Shown here piece after piece: positions 1 through 8,714 of a DNA stretch of 60,382 bases. How positions within the stretch are numbered: the first letter of the stretch is position 1; the number at the start of each line of letters is the position of its first letter. Under the pieces are notes generated by a model that saw only the letters and a program-made list of their open reading frames with translations, was not told the origin of the DNA and ran no database searches. Source of the DNA: Leptospira biflexa (GTDB lineage Bacteria; Spirochaetota; Leptospiria; Turneriellales; DYLW01); NCBI GenBank assembly GCA_020720785.1, contig DYOA01000013.1, positions 1 to 60,382 of the forward strand, read 5' to 3'. A program made the translations under genes and the position numbers.

Positions 1-4
1 CTTA

Positions 5-1804
5 ATGAATTTTTTTTCCCGGTATGAGAATATCAATATTGCTGTTGCCTCCCTTTTAGTGGAAGAGCTCATCCGTAATGACATTCATTATTTTGTCATT
101 TCACCCGGCTCCCGCTCCACCCCTCTGGCTATTGCTGTAACCAGAAATCCTCTCACCCGGTATAAACTGGTTCTGGATGAAAGATCGGCGGGATTCTATG
201 CTCTGGGATACGCCAAAGGCAGGAAAAAACCTGCCGTCCTTATATGCACATCCGGAACGGCACTGGCCAACTATTTTCCTGCAGTTATTGAAGCCAGAAT
301 GACAAATACACCTTTATTGGTTTTATCTGCTGACCGCCCGTTTTCCCTGCAGGATACGGGATCTAACCAGACCATAGAACAGCCCCATATCTATGGAAAT
401 TATACCCGGATTTTTTCCCATATACCGGTAACTCCCCAGGGTTTGTCCGCACCCTCCATCCTGAGCCTTGTGGACAATATTCTGTATAAAATGATATACG
501 CTGAACCGGGACCAGCCCATATCAACATAGCCTTTGATGAGCCTCTGCATCCGGAAATCCATCCATACCATATAGATGGGAATGAGTCTTTTTATGAATG
601 GATGAAGACCAGGAATCCATTCACCCGATACTTTCCACGGAAAGATACATCCTCCTTAACGGAAAATGAGATTTGGGGCAACTTGTCTGAATCCGGGAAT
701 ATGACGATAGTGACCGGAAGTCTGGAAGAATTCATACAATCCGATGAAGACAGAATTCTCATAAAGAAAATCATGGAGGACCTCTGCCGGAAAGGCTGGC
801 CGGTGTGGATGGATATTCGCTCCGGATTTTTCCGCAGTCTTTGCGGTATTTCCCATGCCGATTTTATTTTTGGCAATACCACTCTTCCGCCCCATGCTGC
901 TCCAGAGACAATTCTGCACATTGGCTCAGAAATGCTGTCCAAAGAGTATTACCGTCTTTTACAGAAACATATCATTCCCACCGTCATCCAGATAAAAAAC
1001 CATGCAAACCGTCATGATCCGGAATACGGAGTCACCGTTCGCCTGTCTGCCGATGTGCATAAATTGGCAGAAATCGTCCGCCAGATACCGGAGTGCAAAA
1101 ACCATGAATATTCCGAATACTGGAAATCTTCATCCGTGAAATCCCAGGCTTTGCTGGAGGATATTTTTAAATCTGAAAAGACAATATCAGAAGCTGGTTT
1201 TCTGCACCATCTTGCCCTGGCAAGGCTGGACTCAGATATCGCCATCGGCAACAGTATGCCCATCCGGAATCTGGATATGTTTACCGCATCCCTCCATCCC
1301 GGCATAGCGGTATTCTCCAACCGGGGAGCCAGCGGCATTGATGGCTTTCTTTCCTCCTCCATGGGTTTTGCCACCGCAACCGGAAGACCCACAGTGATAA
1401 TATCCGGCGATGTTGCTGCCCTGCATGATCTAAACTCTCTGTATCTTTCCACGGACATTCCCAACGCCACGATTGTTCTGGTTTTCAATAACGGAGGAAG
1501 CGGGATTTTTGATTATCTGCCCATTGCCCGTTATCCGGAAGATTACGGCAACTTATTCCGGACGGAACATTCATATAATATGAAAAATTTTGCGAAAGGG
1601 TTTAATCTCCCCTATTACACGGCATCCCCCGCAGAAGAAATTCCAGAAATATTTTACGGTAAAATAATGTTACTTATTCAGGATATTATTATTAAAAAAG
1701 AAAAAGCCGTTCTGGAACTTTTTTTTGACAGGGAGTATAACATTCTGCTCCAGAAAAAGATACATCACGAATTCAGGAAACACTTTTCTACACCAGAACA
1801 ATAG
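5..1804 (+). CDS. menD: 2-succinyl-5-enolpyruvyl-6-hydroxy-3-cyclohexene-1-carboxylate synthase
   Basis: A 599-residue thiamine-diphosphate enzyme that joins isochorismate and 2-oxoglutarate in menaquinone synthesis, in the cytoplasm. Seen: the PGSRSTP motif at 34-40, LDERSAGF at 57-64 containing the Glu that activates ThDP in the family, CTSGTA near 81, SADRP near 108, and the C-terminal ThDP/Mg site SGDVAALHDLN (about 467-478) followed by NNGGSGIF. Length is slightly above the usual ~550-580. Only four bases precede the ATG, so neither the ribosome site nor an upstream start can be judged. Its last 17 bases overlap the convergent HDOD gene. It implies menaquinone-based respiration. No other men gene is visible, unless the methyltransferase at 8063 acts in the pathway. 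Confidence 0.93.
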   Translation: MNFFSRYENINIAVASLLVEELIRNDIHYFVISPGSRSTPLAIAVTRNPLTRYKLVLDERSAGFYALGYAKGRKKPAVLICTSGTALANYFPAVIEARMTNTPLLVLSADRPFSLQDTGSNQTIEQPHIYGNYTRIFSHIPVTPQGLSAPSILSLVDNILYKMIYAEPGPAHINIAFDEPLHPEIHPYHIDGNESFYEWMKTRNPFTRYFPRKDTSSLTENEIWGNLSESGNMTIVTGSLEEFIQSDEDRILIKKIMEDLCRKGWPVWMDIRSGFFRSLCGISHADFIFGNTTLPPHAAPETILHIGSEMLSKEYYRLLQKHIIPTVIQIKNHANRHDPEYGVTVRLSADVHKLAEIVRQIPECKNHEYSEYWKSSSVKSQALLEDIFKSEKTISEAGFLHHLALARLDSDIAIGNSMPIRNLDMFTASLHPGIAVFSNRGASGIDGFLSSSMGFATATGRPTVIISGDVAALHDLNSLYLSTDIPNATIVLVFNNGGSGIFDYLPIARYPEDYGNLFRTEHSYNMKNFAKGFNLPYYTASPAEEIPEIFYGKIMLLIQDIIIKKEKAVLELFFDREYNILLQKKIHHEFRKHFSTPEQ

Positions 1805-3290
1805 ACTCCATCATGTAATCTCCGTATTTCTCCTGAAGATTCCAATGAAAGGATTCCACCGCTTCCTCTTTCAAAAGACCCAGCATGCTTTTGGCACCTT
1901 CGTGTATGAAAACCATTTTACCCTTAGCCGATTCTTTTTTTATCAGGGCATTAATCACATGTATCAGACTCACCAATTTCTGGTTTTCCTGGGACGCACA
2001 AAACGGGCAATGGTGGTATTCAATGGATTCCATAATTTCTTTTTGGAATCCCCATTTAGTTGCCATTTGCCCGCCAATGGATGTATGGGATGTGCCCAGA
2101 GTAATTTCTTCCAGTATGGATGATGCCCGGCGATTTTCATCCACTATCAGACCGTTGATTTCTTTTATGGTATCCGGATCTATGGTGGCCAGAACCACTT
2201 TCCCAATATTATGCAGAAGCCCGGCAAGATATGCCACATCCGGATCTATATCCAGCTTGAGCATGGCCACCGCTTCTCGTGTATAAAAGGCAGATTGAAA
2301 AGAATGACTCCAGAAACCCGCCATCACCTTAAAGCGGTTGGCCAGAAGCTTGTGTACGGAAACCCCTGTGGCCATGTTTGCGATACCGTTGATTCCCAGA
2401 ACAGAAGCAGCGGTGGCCACATTTTTTGCCGGATTCTGGCCCATAAAACCGCCGGAATTTGCCAGTTTCAGAATATTTGCCGTCAAAGAGGGATCCTTTT
2501 CTATCTCTTTGGCAATCTCCGCCACGCTGGCATTTTCACTGTCACACATATCCATAACTTTTTTGATCACATCGGGAAAGGTGGGCAGATCTTTAAGCAT
2601 CTCCAGAATTTTCCTTTCAATTTCCATCACATAATCCGGGCGGTGGATTTTCCGGGAAACCCGGATTCCAGCCACAGTCTCCATCCCCGTGTTGTTCAGA
2701 AAAAAGTTCTCTGGACCGATGCCGGATGTTTTCAGAAGCATCATATTCATGATGAGCCCCAGGCCGGCTCCCTCCGTTTCATCCGAAAACTGATCATAGG
2801 CTTCCATTATATTCCGGATTTTTTTCGCATTCTCCAGCCTCATGTTGATCCTTTCCAGTTCCAGGGGAGATATGGGTGAGTTATTGATAACCTGAATACG
2901 AATGCTTTCGCCATCCGGAAAATCAATGATCAGTTTCGCGTACAAACCCGCCCGGATCATCGGTTCAATATAGAATTCTTTTTTCTCCAGCACATTTTTC
3001 CGGAAACCTTCCATGGCTGTTTTTTGCCCATCGGTGTCTTCCATAGATATCTGGTTCATTTTAAAATATACATTCTTTAAATTTGCCTTGAACGCATTAT
3101 TGATTAATTCAATGAAAATGGAAAATACAATATCATTCAGATAATGCAGATCCTGGGTTGCCAGAGAAGAGGTGATCAGATCAAAGGCAGCTTTATTGAT
3201 AGCAGGATTCACATCCTCAAAAGAAAGCGATACCTGCTCTTTTTTTTCAATTTTCTCCGTTAAATCTTTGACAACGTCTGCTATTTTCAT
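1788..3290 (-). CDS. HATPase-like / HDOD domain fusion signalling protein
   Basis: 500 residues. The N-terminal half resembles a GHKL ATPase: an N-box (ELINNAFKAN, 61-70) and a glycine-rich lid (EGAGLGLI, 173-180). The G1 box is degenerate, with INNSP where DxGxG is expected. Residues about 225-430 form an HDOD domain (LPTFPD, DPSLTANILKLANS, LLHNIGK with HN rather than HD). HDOD domains are non-enzymatic relatives of HD phosphodiesterases used in signalling. A GGGGGG ribosome site lies just before the ATG, 15 bases after the stop of the adenylate cyclase gene, so the two are probably one operon. The role is inferred to be regulatory. The fusion may bind ATP, or may only use the fold for protein contact. 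Confidence 0.8.
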   Translation of the reverse strand: MKIADVVKDLTEKIEKKEQVSLSFEDVNPAINKAAFDLITSSLATQDLHYLNDIVFSIFIELINNAFKANLKNVYFKMNQISMEDTDGQKTAMEGFRKNVLEKKEFYIEPMIRAGLYAKLIIDFPDGESIRIQVINNSPISPLELERINMRLENAKKIRNIMEAYDQFSDETEGAGLGLIMNMMLLKTSGIGPENFFLNNTGMETVAGIRVSRKIHRPDYVMEIERKILEMLKDLPTFPDVIKKVMDMCDSENASVAEIAKEIEKDPSLTANILKLANSGGFMGQNPAKNVATAASVLGINGIANMATGVSVHKLLANRFKVMAGFWSHSFQSAFYTREAVAMLKLDIDPDVAYLAGLLHNIGKVVLATIDPDTIKEINGLIVDENRRASSILEEITLGTSHTSIGGQMATKWGFQKEIMESIEYHHCPFCASQENQKLVSLIHVINALIKKESAKGKMVFIHEGAKSMLGLLKEEAVESFHWNLQEKYGDYMMESIVLV

Positions 3291-3305
3291 CTTCCCCCCA
3301 ATATT

Positions 3306-5378
3306 TTATTTCCTACCCATCCGGGCCACTCCCTGCCACCTATCCGAAGGCGGATGGTTTATGAGATAACGGCAGCGTTCCAGGAAAAGAATCAGAATTT
3401 TATCCTCCGGATTTTCCTCAAAAAGTCGCTGGAATATATCCAGTGCTACGGGAAAACCACCGCTTCTGTAGAGATCCAAAGCTTTTTCAAAATCCAACTT
3501 CTGGGCCATTTTCTTTTCCCGTAATTCTTCCGGATCAGAATTAAAAAGTTCATACAGAATGACAATCTTTTGTTTGCCTTTTACCTTGACACGGTCAATT
3601 TCCCGCAAATAGTATTTTTCTTTATCCAGAATTTTTTCATAGACGGTGTCAGAAAGAATCACCGGCACCTGGTAATATTTGGTGAGACTCTCAATCCGGC
3701 TGGCCAAGTTCACGGTATCCCCAATAACCGTGGTATCTATCCGCTGGGAAGAACCGACCGTACCCAGGATTAGATTTCCGGAGTGAATTCCCAGACCAAT
3801 GTCAATGGGAATATAACCGGAGTTGGACCGGTGCTCATTGTAAGTAACAAGTTTTTCTTTTATTTCCAGCGAGGCTTTAATGGCATCCTCCGGCGACTCC
3901 GGGAAAAGTGCCATAACCGCATCGCCGATGTATTTATCCACAAATCCATTATTTTCCTGGATGATGGGTTCCATCCTCTTAAAAAGGGAATTCAGGAAGA
4001 AAAAACTCTCATCGGGGGTCATGTTTTCCGACATATCTGTAAATTTTCTGATATCTGAGAATAGAACGGTCATTTCATAAGAAGCAGCATCTCCCAGACG
4101 AACATCTTCCACAGATTCCCTTTCCAGAAATTTTAGAAATTGCCGGGGAACAAATCGGGAAAAAGATTCCAGCATATTATTTTTTGTCTCCAGAAGTACT
4201 TTCTGGGCAAGCTCCTTGTCCTTCTTCAACTGGTTAATACGATCCCCCAAACCAAGGGAGAGCAGAGTTACTTCCAGAGCTACCCCAATCTGCATTCCCC
4301 ATTTGGTCAGGAAACTGTTGGGAAGAAGTCCCAGACTCTTTGCGGCAAAAATACCCGTTCCCAGAAAAGCAAATATCCAGCCAATGAAAAAATACCGTGC
4401 CGGCTTGTAACCACCCTGCAAAGATAAAATGGTGGTTATAATCATGCTCACCGGAATAATGATCCATAAAACTGTCCCCAACCGGATTGCCGGTGGATAA
4501 GAAGCCACCAAGGAAACAATCACGGAAATTCCGGAGACAAACATCAGGAATAACAGATACTTATCGGTTTTTTTCAATCGGCGGGGGGTGTCCAGAAATA
4601 TCCTGGCAAACTGGATCCCAAAAAATCCACCCATACTCATAAAAAACGGAGTGTTCTGCTTGGACCACCAATTGGAATATGGCCAGAGGTACTCAAAAGA
4701 ATAACCATTCAGAGACATCTGGACCATGGTGGCATTGATCAACCAAAAAATGTAATAAAAATAGTTAATGTCCCTGACCGACAGCAGGAGAAATAGATTG
4801 TAAAACAGCATCACCAGCATAATTCCGTAAAATACCCCCAGAAACAACTCTTCCCGAAGGACTTTTTCTATGAAACGGTTGTTGGACCAAACCTGCAGAG
4901 GAAATGTTTTAGATGTTTCCGTGGAAATACGGATGTAATACCAGTCGGCTGAGAAAGGTTTCTGCTCCAGCGGGAATAGGAAATTTCTGTAAAGAATTTC
5001 TCTCTCCCGGAAAGATTGGTATAAACCCTGGCTTTTCTTTTCGTAAGTACCATTTACCGATGGAATATAAAGATCAATTTTATCCACAAGGGAATATGAC
5101 ATCTCCAGAAAATACCGGATTTTCTGCGACCCATTGTTTTCCACCTGGAATTTCAGCCAGTATGTATGGGAATCATAACCAAAATTTGGCTCGTCCTTCA
5201 CGGAAGGGAAAAATTTTATCTTCCGCACCTCATCCAGTGTCAATGCATTGGTTTTATCCACATAGAAGAACAATTTTTTCCCGATATACTCGCCACTCAA
5301 TTCGTCCGTCAAAACAAGCGAATCCGCGTAAAGAGATCCGGATATCATAAAAAAAATTATGAACGCATTTTTATTCAT
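3306..5378 (-). CDS. 7TM-type membrane adenylate/guanylate cyclase (class III)
   Basis: About 690 residues. A signal peptide (ends near SLYADS) is followed by an extracytoplasmic beta domain of the 7TMR-DISM type (about 25-175), seven predicted membrane helices (about 180-380), a short linker, then a class III cyclase domain (about 430-610). Catalytic residues are present: metal aspartates in LFSDIRKF (D442) and KYIGDAV (D486), the purine-selecting Lys482, and the transition-state pair in VNLASRIE (N557, R561). The tail has a TPR-like helix pair and ends with PPSDRWQGV. The ATG at 5378 has no close ribosome site. An in-frame TTG at 5387 sits 12 bases after GGAGGG and is a possible alternative. 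A paralogue lies at 31190. It probably converts an external ligand signal into cAMP. Confidence 0.88.
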   Translation of the reverse strand: MNKNAFIIFFMISGSLYADSLVLTDELSGEYIGKKLFFYVDKTNALTLDEVRKIKFFPSVKDEPNFGYDSHTYWLKFQVENNGSQKIRYFLEMSYSLVDKIDLYIPSVNGTYEKKSQGLYQSFREREILYRNFLFPLEQKPFSADWYYIRISTETSKTFPLQVWSNNRFIEKVLREELFLGVFYGIMLVMLFYNLFLLLSVRDINYFYYIFWLINATMVQMSLNGYSFEYLWPYSNWWSKQNTPFFMSMGGFFGIQFARIFLDTPRRLKKTDKYLLFLMFVSGISVIVSLVASYPPAIRLGTVLWIIIPVSMIITTILSLQGGYKPARYFFIGWIFAFLGTGIFAAKSLGLLPNSFLTKWGMQIGVALEVTLLSLGLGDRINQLKKDKELAQKVLLETKNNMLESFSRFVPRQFLKFLERESVEDVRLGDAASYEMTVLFSDIRKFTDMSENMTPDESFFFLNSLFKRMEPIIQENNGFVDKYIGDAVMALFPESPEDAIKASLEIKEKLVTYNEHRSNSGYIPIDIGLGIHSGNLILGTVGSSQRIDTTVIGDTVNLASRIESLTKYYQVPVILSDTVYEKILDKEKYYLREIDRVKVKGKQKIVILYELFNSDPEELREKKMAQKLDFEKALDLYRSGGFPVALDIFQRLFEENPEDKILILFLERCRYLINHPPSDRWQGVARMGRK

Positions 5379-5399
5379 TATATGCAAAAAATGTATTAT

Positions 5400-5445
5400 C
5401 CCTCCGGCGTCAATATTATAAATATGGAGGCTATCCGCCGGGGGG
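5400..5445. promoter_or_regulatory. GC-rich inverted repeat upstream of the cyclase gene
   Basis: Arms CCCTCCGGCG (5400-5409) and CGCCGGGGGG (5436-5445) pair at 9 of 10 positions, the exception being a G-T wobble. They enclose an AT-rich loop. On the minus strand the structure lies 22 bases ahead of the cyclase ATG, so it would be in the leader and would sequester the GGAGGG near the start. No T-run follows on either strand, so it is not a typical terminator. Confidence 0.35.
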
Positions 5446-5472
5446 CTGTGCTTTATGTGACATAATGTCTTA

Positions 5473-5506
5473 GGTGACAGACACTTATGGGAAAGTGACT
5501 GTCACC
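5473..5506. repeat. REP-like inverted repeat pair (copy 1)
   Basis: GGTGACAGACACTT (5473-5486), a six-base spacer, then AAGTGACTGTCACC (5493-5506). The arms pair with one mismatch, giving a 34-base hairpin. The same 14-base units recur at 6863-6917 and 8715-8749, always between genes and all within 3.3 kb of the Y1 transposase at 5706. Confidence 0.75.
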
Positions 5507-5647
5507 ATCCCCTTTAAATAAATTCATCAATATATTTGTCCCCGTCATGGGATTCCCACCCCCATAAACAAGGGAAAAACGCAATCCCCGAAAAAATTTT
5601 CACTTTTTATTAAATTTTATTCTAACAGTCAGCATTTTTTGCTGATT

Positions 5648-5675
5648 TTGAAACAAAATTTTTCATATATAATAA
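5648..5675 (+). promoter_or_regulatory. Candidate promoter of the transposase gene
   Basis: TTGAAA (5648-5653), a 16-base spacer, then TAATAA (5670-5675), in a strongly AT-rich context. The start codon is 30 bases downstream of the -10 box, behind a clear AAAAGGAG ribosome site at 5692-5699. Confidence 0.4.
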
Positions 5676-5705
5676 AATACACCAATGCACCAAAAGGAGA
5701 AATAA

Positions 5706-6461
5706 ATGGCCAGATACCCCAGAGTAAAAAATTCCAACGTGGAAGAAATATATTCCGTTTCCACCAAAGAAAATCGAAAAAATTTTATGTTCGATGTGAC
5801 CAATCCGGAAAACAACGAAAATATCTTCCTCTTTCTGGATGTCCTCAAACGGGCAAAGAAAAAGTACAAATTTATCGTCTACGGTTTTGCGATCATGAGC
5901 AACCACGTACACCTGCTGATCAAACCCCGGCTCGCATTCGGAGACATAAGTGTAATTATGCGCTACGTAAACGGGAGGTTCTCATTTGAATACAATAAAA
6001 AGCATAATAATGGCGGCGGCCACACCTGGAAAGACCGCTTCTCCAGCAAAATCCTGCGGGGTAAAAATTCCATCCGCAACATGCTGCGCTATTTTATCCT
6101 GAACCCCGTCCGGGCAGGCATCGTGGACGACCCCATGGATCACCCGTTCCACCTGGGCCACACCATCATGACCGCTAATGATAAATTACCCATTTATGGA
6201 GAAATAGTGGACTTGGCTGAAATTGAGAAAGATGTCATTGAATACCTGCAGAAAATGATCAACCAGATAAAGAAAGCAATCCTGGAAAAAACAAAAGCAA
6301 AGGCAGCCTATTTTTTAAAAATGGTCTCCGCAAAAATTCCCCGGCATAGTTTCAATTTAAGCAAAAAACGCAAAGAACAATTTTACCGTTATTTTTCAGG
6401 ACCGGTCGATGAGATCAGAGATGAAAGAAAGAAATATAATCTGAAGGATTATGACCCATGA
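5706..6461 (+). CDS. REP-associated (RAYT-like) Y1 transposase
   Basis: 251 residues of the IS200/Y1 HUH single-strand nuclease superfamily. Seen: the HUH motif in MSNHVHLL (His67, His69), the WKDRF segment near 108-112, and the candidate nucleophile Tyr129 in RYFILNPVRAG, a hallmark of RAYT proteins. Residues 165-251 are a basic tail likely to bind DNA. No paired tnpB and no IS-type ends are seen. Instead the gene is flanked by short palindromes like those that RAYTs act on in other genomes. A good ribosome site suggests it is still expressed. RAYTs are usually single-copy and vertically kept. Its exact activity on these repeats is inference. Confidence 0.85.
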   Translation: MARYPRVKNSNVEEIYSVSTKENRKNFMFDVTNPENNENIFLFLDVLKRAKKKYKFIVYGFAIMSNHVHLLIKPRLAFGDISVIMRYVNGRFSFEYNKKHNNGGGHTWKDRFSSKILRGKNSIRNMLRYFILNPVRAGIVDDPMDHPFHLGHTIMTANDKLPIYGEIVDLAEIEKDVIEYLQKMINQIKKAILEKTKAKAAYFLKMVSAKIPRHSFNLSKKRKEQFYRYFSGPVDEIRDERKKYNLKDYDP

Positions 6462-6989
6462 TGATATATTTATCACCGGTCTTCACTAAAAGAAAATAAG
6501 TCTCTACGTTGCCGCCCGCTCTCCGCCTTCCGCTTGTATTAAGGCAGAGAGTCGCGGTGGCGTGGAAAGCACAATGGTAATTGTCCTTTTAGCAACGAAT
6601 GATTGGAAGGGAATTGGTCCACTTCCATATTTGTCACGGCGATTGCATATCCCGGAATTACGAGTCAAACCCAGAAAGGCAGGACCACCTGCGACTACCC
6701 GGCAAGAAACCGGCGACAGGCATAACCCGACTGTTTTTTTCTATGATTATAGCATATAATTTACATCCATTCAAGGATAAATCCACCACTTTCCCTCATT
6801 TGGAGTACATTCCGGGAGAATGAGCAGTAAATCCAATGGAAAACCCCGGGGATTTGCCGGAGGGTGACAGTCACTACCGGTATGGTGACAGTCACATATG
6901 AAAAAGTGTCTGTCACCATACTGCAAGATGGAATTGACAATATACAACAAGGTTGAACGGTTGCCTATCACAAAATACCGGAGGAAAAA
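6462..6989. other. 528-base noncoding stretch, hairpin-rich, before aldolase
   Basis: No credible gene. It contains a long imperfect stem (about 6507-6565), with CTCTCCGCCTT (6519-6529) pairing AAGGCAGAGAG (6541-6551). Smaller hairpins follow, GCAGG/CCTGC (6679-6692) and CCGG/CCGG (6699-6713), then an ACAG/CTGT mini-stem ending in seven Ts (6716-6740). The downstream part holds three REP-like units (6863-6917). The first 240 bases could be a structured RNA on the plus strand or an old mobile-element remnant. It did not match my memory of RNase P, tmRNA, 6S, SRP or common riboswitch cores. Confidence 0.5.
6863..6917. repeat. REP-like repeat cluster (copy 2, three units)
   Basis: GGTGACAGTCACT (6863-6875), GGTGACAGTCAC (6884-6895) and, inverted, AAGTGTCTGTCACC (6904-6917). 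The second and third units pair into a hairpin like copy 1. The cluster ends 72 bases before the aldolase ATG. Confidence 0.75.
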
Positions 6990-8063
6990 ATGTCAAAAAT
7001 CAATTTAAAACCAGGAATCGTAACAGGCAACCAGCTCAAAGAATTATATGATTACTGCAAAGAAACCATGTGTGCTATTCCCGCAGTCAACGTAATCGGA
7101 TCCAGCACCATCAACGCCGCAATGCAGGCAGCGAAGGAGATGTCTTCCCCCATCATTATCCAGTTTTCTAATGGGGGAGCACATTTCAACGCGGGGAAAT
7201 TTCTGGATAATACCGACCAGAGAGCTACCATTGCCGGAGCGGTGGCTGGAGCACTCCATATCCGCCACATCGCCCCGGTGTACGGAGTGCCAGTCATCCT
7301 GCATACGGACCACGCGGCAAAAAAACTGCTGCCCTGGATAGATGGTCTTTTAGACGCTGGAGAAGATTTTTTCCGTAAAAACGGAGAACCCCTGTACAGC
7401 TCCCACATGCTGGATCTGTCCGAAGAACCTCTGAAAGAAAACCTGGAGATTTCCGCCCGGTATCTGGAGCGGATGAATAAAATCATGATGAGCCTGGAAA
7501 TTGAACTGGGAGTGACAGGCGGGGAAGAAGACGGAGTGGACAATACGGGGATAGATAACGCAAAGTTATACACCCAACCCGACGATGTGTTGAAAGCTTA
7601 CGATAAATTAAAACCCATCGGCCATTTTACCGTCGCGGCATCCTTTGGAAATACCCATGGCGTATACAAACCTGGCAATGTCAAACTAACCCCGCCGATT
7701 TTAAAAAACAGCCAGGATAAAATCCAAAGCGTCCGAAATACCGGGATCAAACCCGTCGATCTGGTATTCCATGGCGGCTCCGGATCCAGCCTGGATGAAA
7801 TCCGGGAAGCTGTATCCTACGGAGTTGTAAAAATGAATATCGATACAGACACGCAGTGGGCATTCACTCAGCCCATCAAGGCCTATATGGATGAAAAAGA
7901 CGGGTATCTGCACGCACAGATTGGCAATCCGGAAGGAGAAGACAAACCCAATAAAAAATACATCGATCCGCGTGCATGGACAAATCTGGGCGAAAAAGGC
8001 ATGGTCCAGAGACTTCGCCGGGCATTTGAGGATTTGAACGCACCGGAAAAATTCACGTTCTGA
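6990..8063 (+). CDS. fba: Class II fructose-bisphosphate aldolase
   Basis: 357 residues, the normal size of the FbaA (class IIA) group. It is a cytoplasmic zinc enzyme that reversibly splits fructose 1,6-bisphosphate in glycolysis and gluconeogenesis. Seen: the zinc-binding HTDHAAKKLLPW near 110, EIELGVTGGEEDGV near 172, GNTHGVYKPGNVKL near 225 with the second zinc His, and the phosphate-loop HGGSGSS near 264. A CCGGAGG ribosome site precedes the ATG. The stop TGA overlaps the ATG of the next gene (TGATG), so translation of the two is probably coupled. Confidence 0.95.
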   Translation: MSKINLKPGIVTGNQLKELYDYCKETMCAIPAVNVIGSSTINAAMQAAKEMSSPIIIQFSNGGAHFNAGKFLDNTDQRATIAGAVAGALHIRHIAPVYGVPVILHTDHAAKKLLPWIDGLLDAGEDFFRKNGEPLYSSHMLDLSEEPLKENLEISARYLERMNKIMMSLEIELGVTGGEEDGVDNTGIDNAKLYTQPDDVLKAYDKLKPIGHFTVAASFGNTHGVYKPGNVKLTPPILKNSQDKIQSVRNTGIKPVDLVFHGGSGSSLDEIREAVSYGVVKMNIDTDTQWAFTQPIKAYMDEKDGYLHAQIGNPEGEDKPNKKYIDPRAWTNLGEKGMVQRLRRAFEDLNAPEKFTF

Positions 8064-8680
8064 TGTTTCCTTTTTCCAGAGATGAAAAAAGCCGGGTGCG
8101 GTTCATGTTTAACACTATCGCACCCGTGTATTCCTGGTTTGATGAAGGAGTCCGGAATAACTTTGAAAAGGGTTTCCGCCTCCTCCAGGAAAAGGTGACA
8201 GTCACCGGCATGACAGTTCTGGACATTGGGTGCGGAACCGGGGCTTGGGCCTACCATTTTATGAAATCCGGAGCCCATGTGACCGGAGTGGACATTTCTG
8301 ATGGAATGCTCCGGTATGCCCGGAATCGTTATTCAGAAAAAATGGAATGCATATACGAGGATATTCTGGATGAGCAATCCACTATTGCCGGGAAGAAGTT
8401 CGATATTGTTACCGCATCTTATGTTCTCCATGGGATGAAACGTCCGGAGCGGATGGCCATGCTGAAAAGGATGAAATCCCTGGCCAGAAAAGCGGTGGTT
8501 ATCCATGACTATGGCCCGGATTTTGCCGGGGTAATCATGTATCTGCTGGAAAAGGCAGAGCGGTCCGATTACTGTGTTTTCCGGAGAGAATTCCCCAAGG
8601 AATTTGGGTCCACGTTTTCCCAAACTTCGATTTTACACCCCCGTAAGTCCAACGCTGTGTACTACGCTCTTCTGGATTGA
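8063..8680 (+). CDS. Class I SAM-dependent methyltransferase
   Basis: 205 residues. The SAM-binding motif I VLDIGCGTGAW lies near 54-64, followed by an acidic end of strand 2 (VTGVDIS) and a DIVTASYVLHGM segment. The start (FNTIAPVYSWFDE) resembles UbiE/MenG-type quinone methyltransferases, which would fit menD at the window edge, but the protein is short for that family and its substrate cannot be assigned. The ATG overlaps the aldolase stop by one base. A perfect 13-base palindrome of the local repeat family sits inside the gene at 8194-8206, encoding V-T-V-T. Confidence 0.78.
   Translation: MFPFSRDEKSRVRFMFNTIAPVYSWFDEGVRNNFEKGFRLLQEKVTVTGMTVLDIGCGTGAWAYHFMKSGAHVTGVDISDGMLRYARNRYSEKMECIYEDILDEQSTIAGKKFDIVTASYVLHGMKRPERMAMLKRMKSLARKAVVIHDYGPDFAGVIMYLLEKAERSDYCVFRREFPKEFGSTFSQTSILHPRKSNAVYYALLD
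8194..8206. repeat. REP-like palindrome inside the methyltransferase gene
   Basis: GGTGACAGTCACC, an exact palindrome around a central A, is identical in core to the intergenic units nearby. It is read in frame as Val-Thr-Val-Thr just before the SAM motif. A chance coding origin is possible, because Val-Thr-Val is naturally written with such codons. Confidence 0.35.
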
Positions 8681-8714
8681 CCGCCGCCGGGGGAATTATG
8701 TCTCATAAGTCCAT

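Larger units (their letters stand above)
5379..5705. other. Intergenic region with hairpin, repeat pair and promoter
   Basis: A 327-base gap between the divergent cyclase and transposase genes. It holds a GC-rich inverted repeat (5400-5445), an inverted REP-like pair (5473-5506), an AT-rich stretch with a small CAGCA/TGCTG hairpin near 5630-5645, and a candidate promoter for the transposase. I see no open frame worth calling. Confidence 0.6.

Noticed and set aside
6501..6740. RNase P RNA
   Set aside because: A GGAAAG and an ACAG...CCCG occur, but the conserved GAGGAAAGTCC core and the 3' ACAGAACCCGG partner are absent.
6716..6740. Rho-independent terminator
   Set aside because: Only a four-base stem precedes the Ts, too weak to call on its own.
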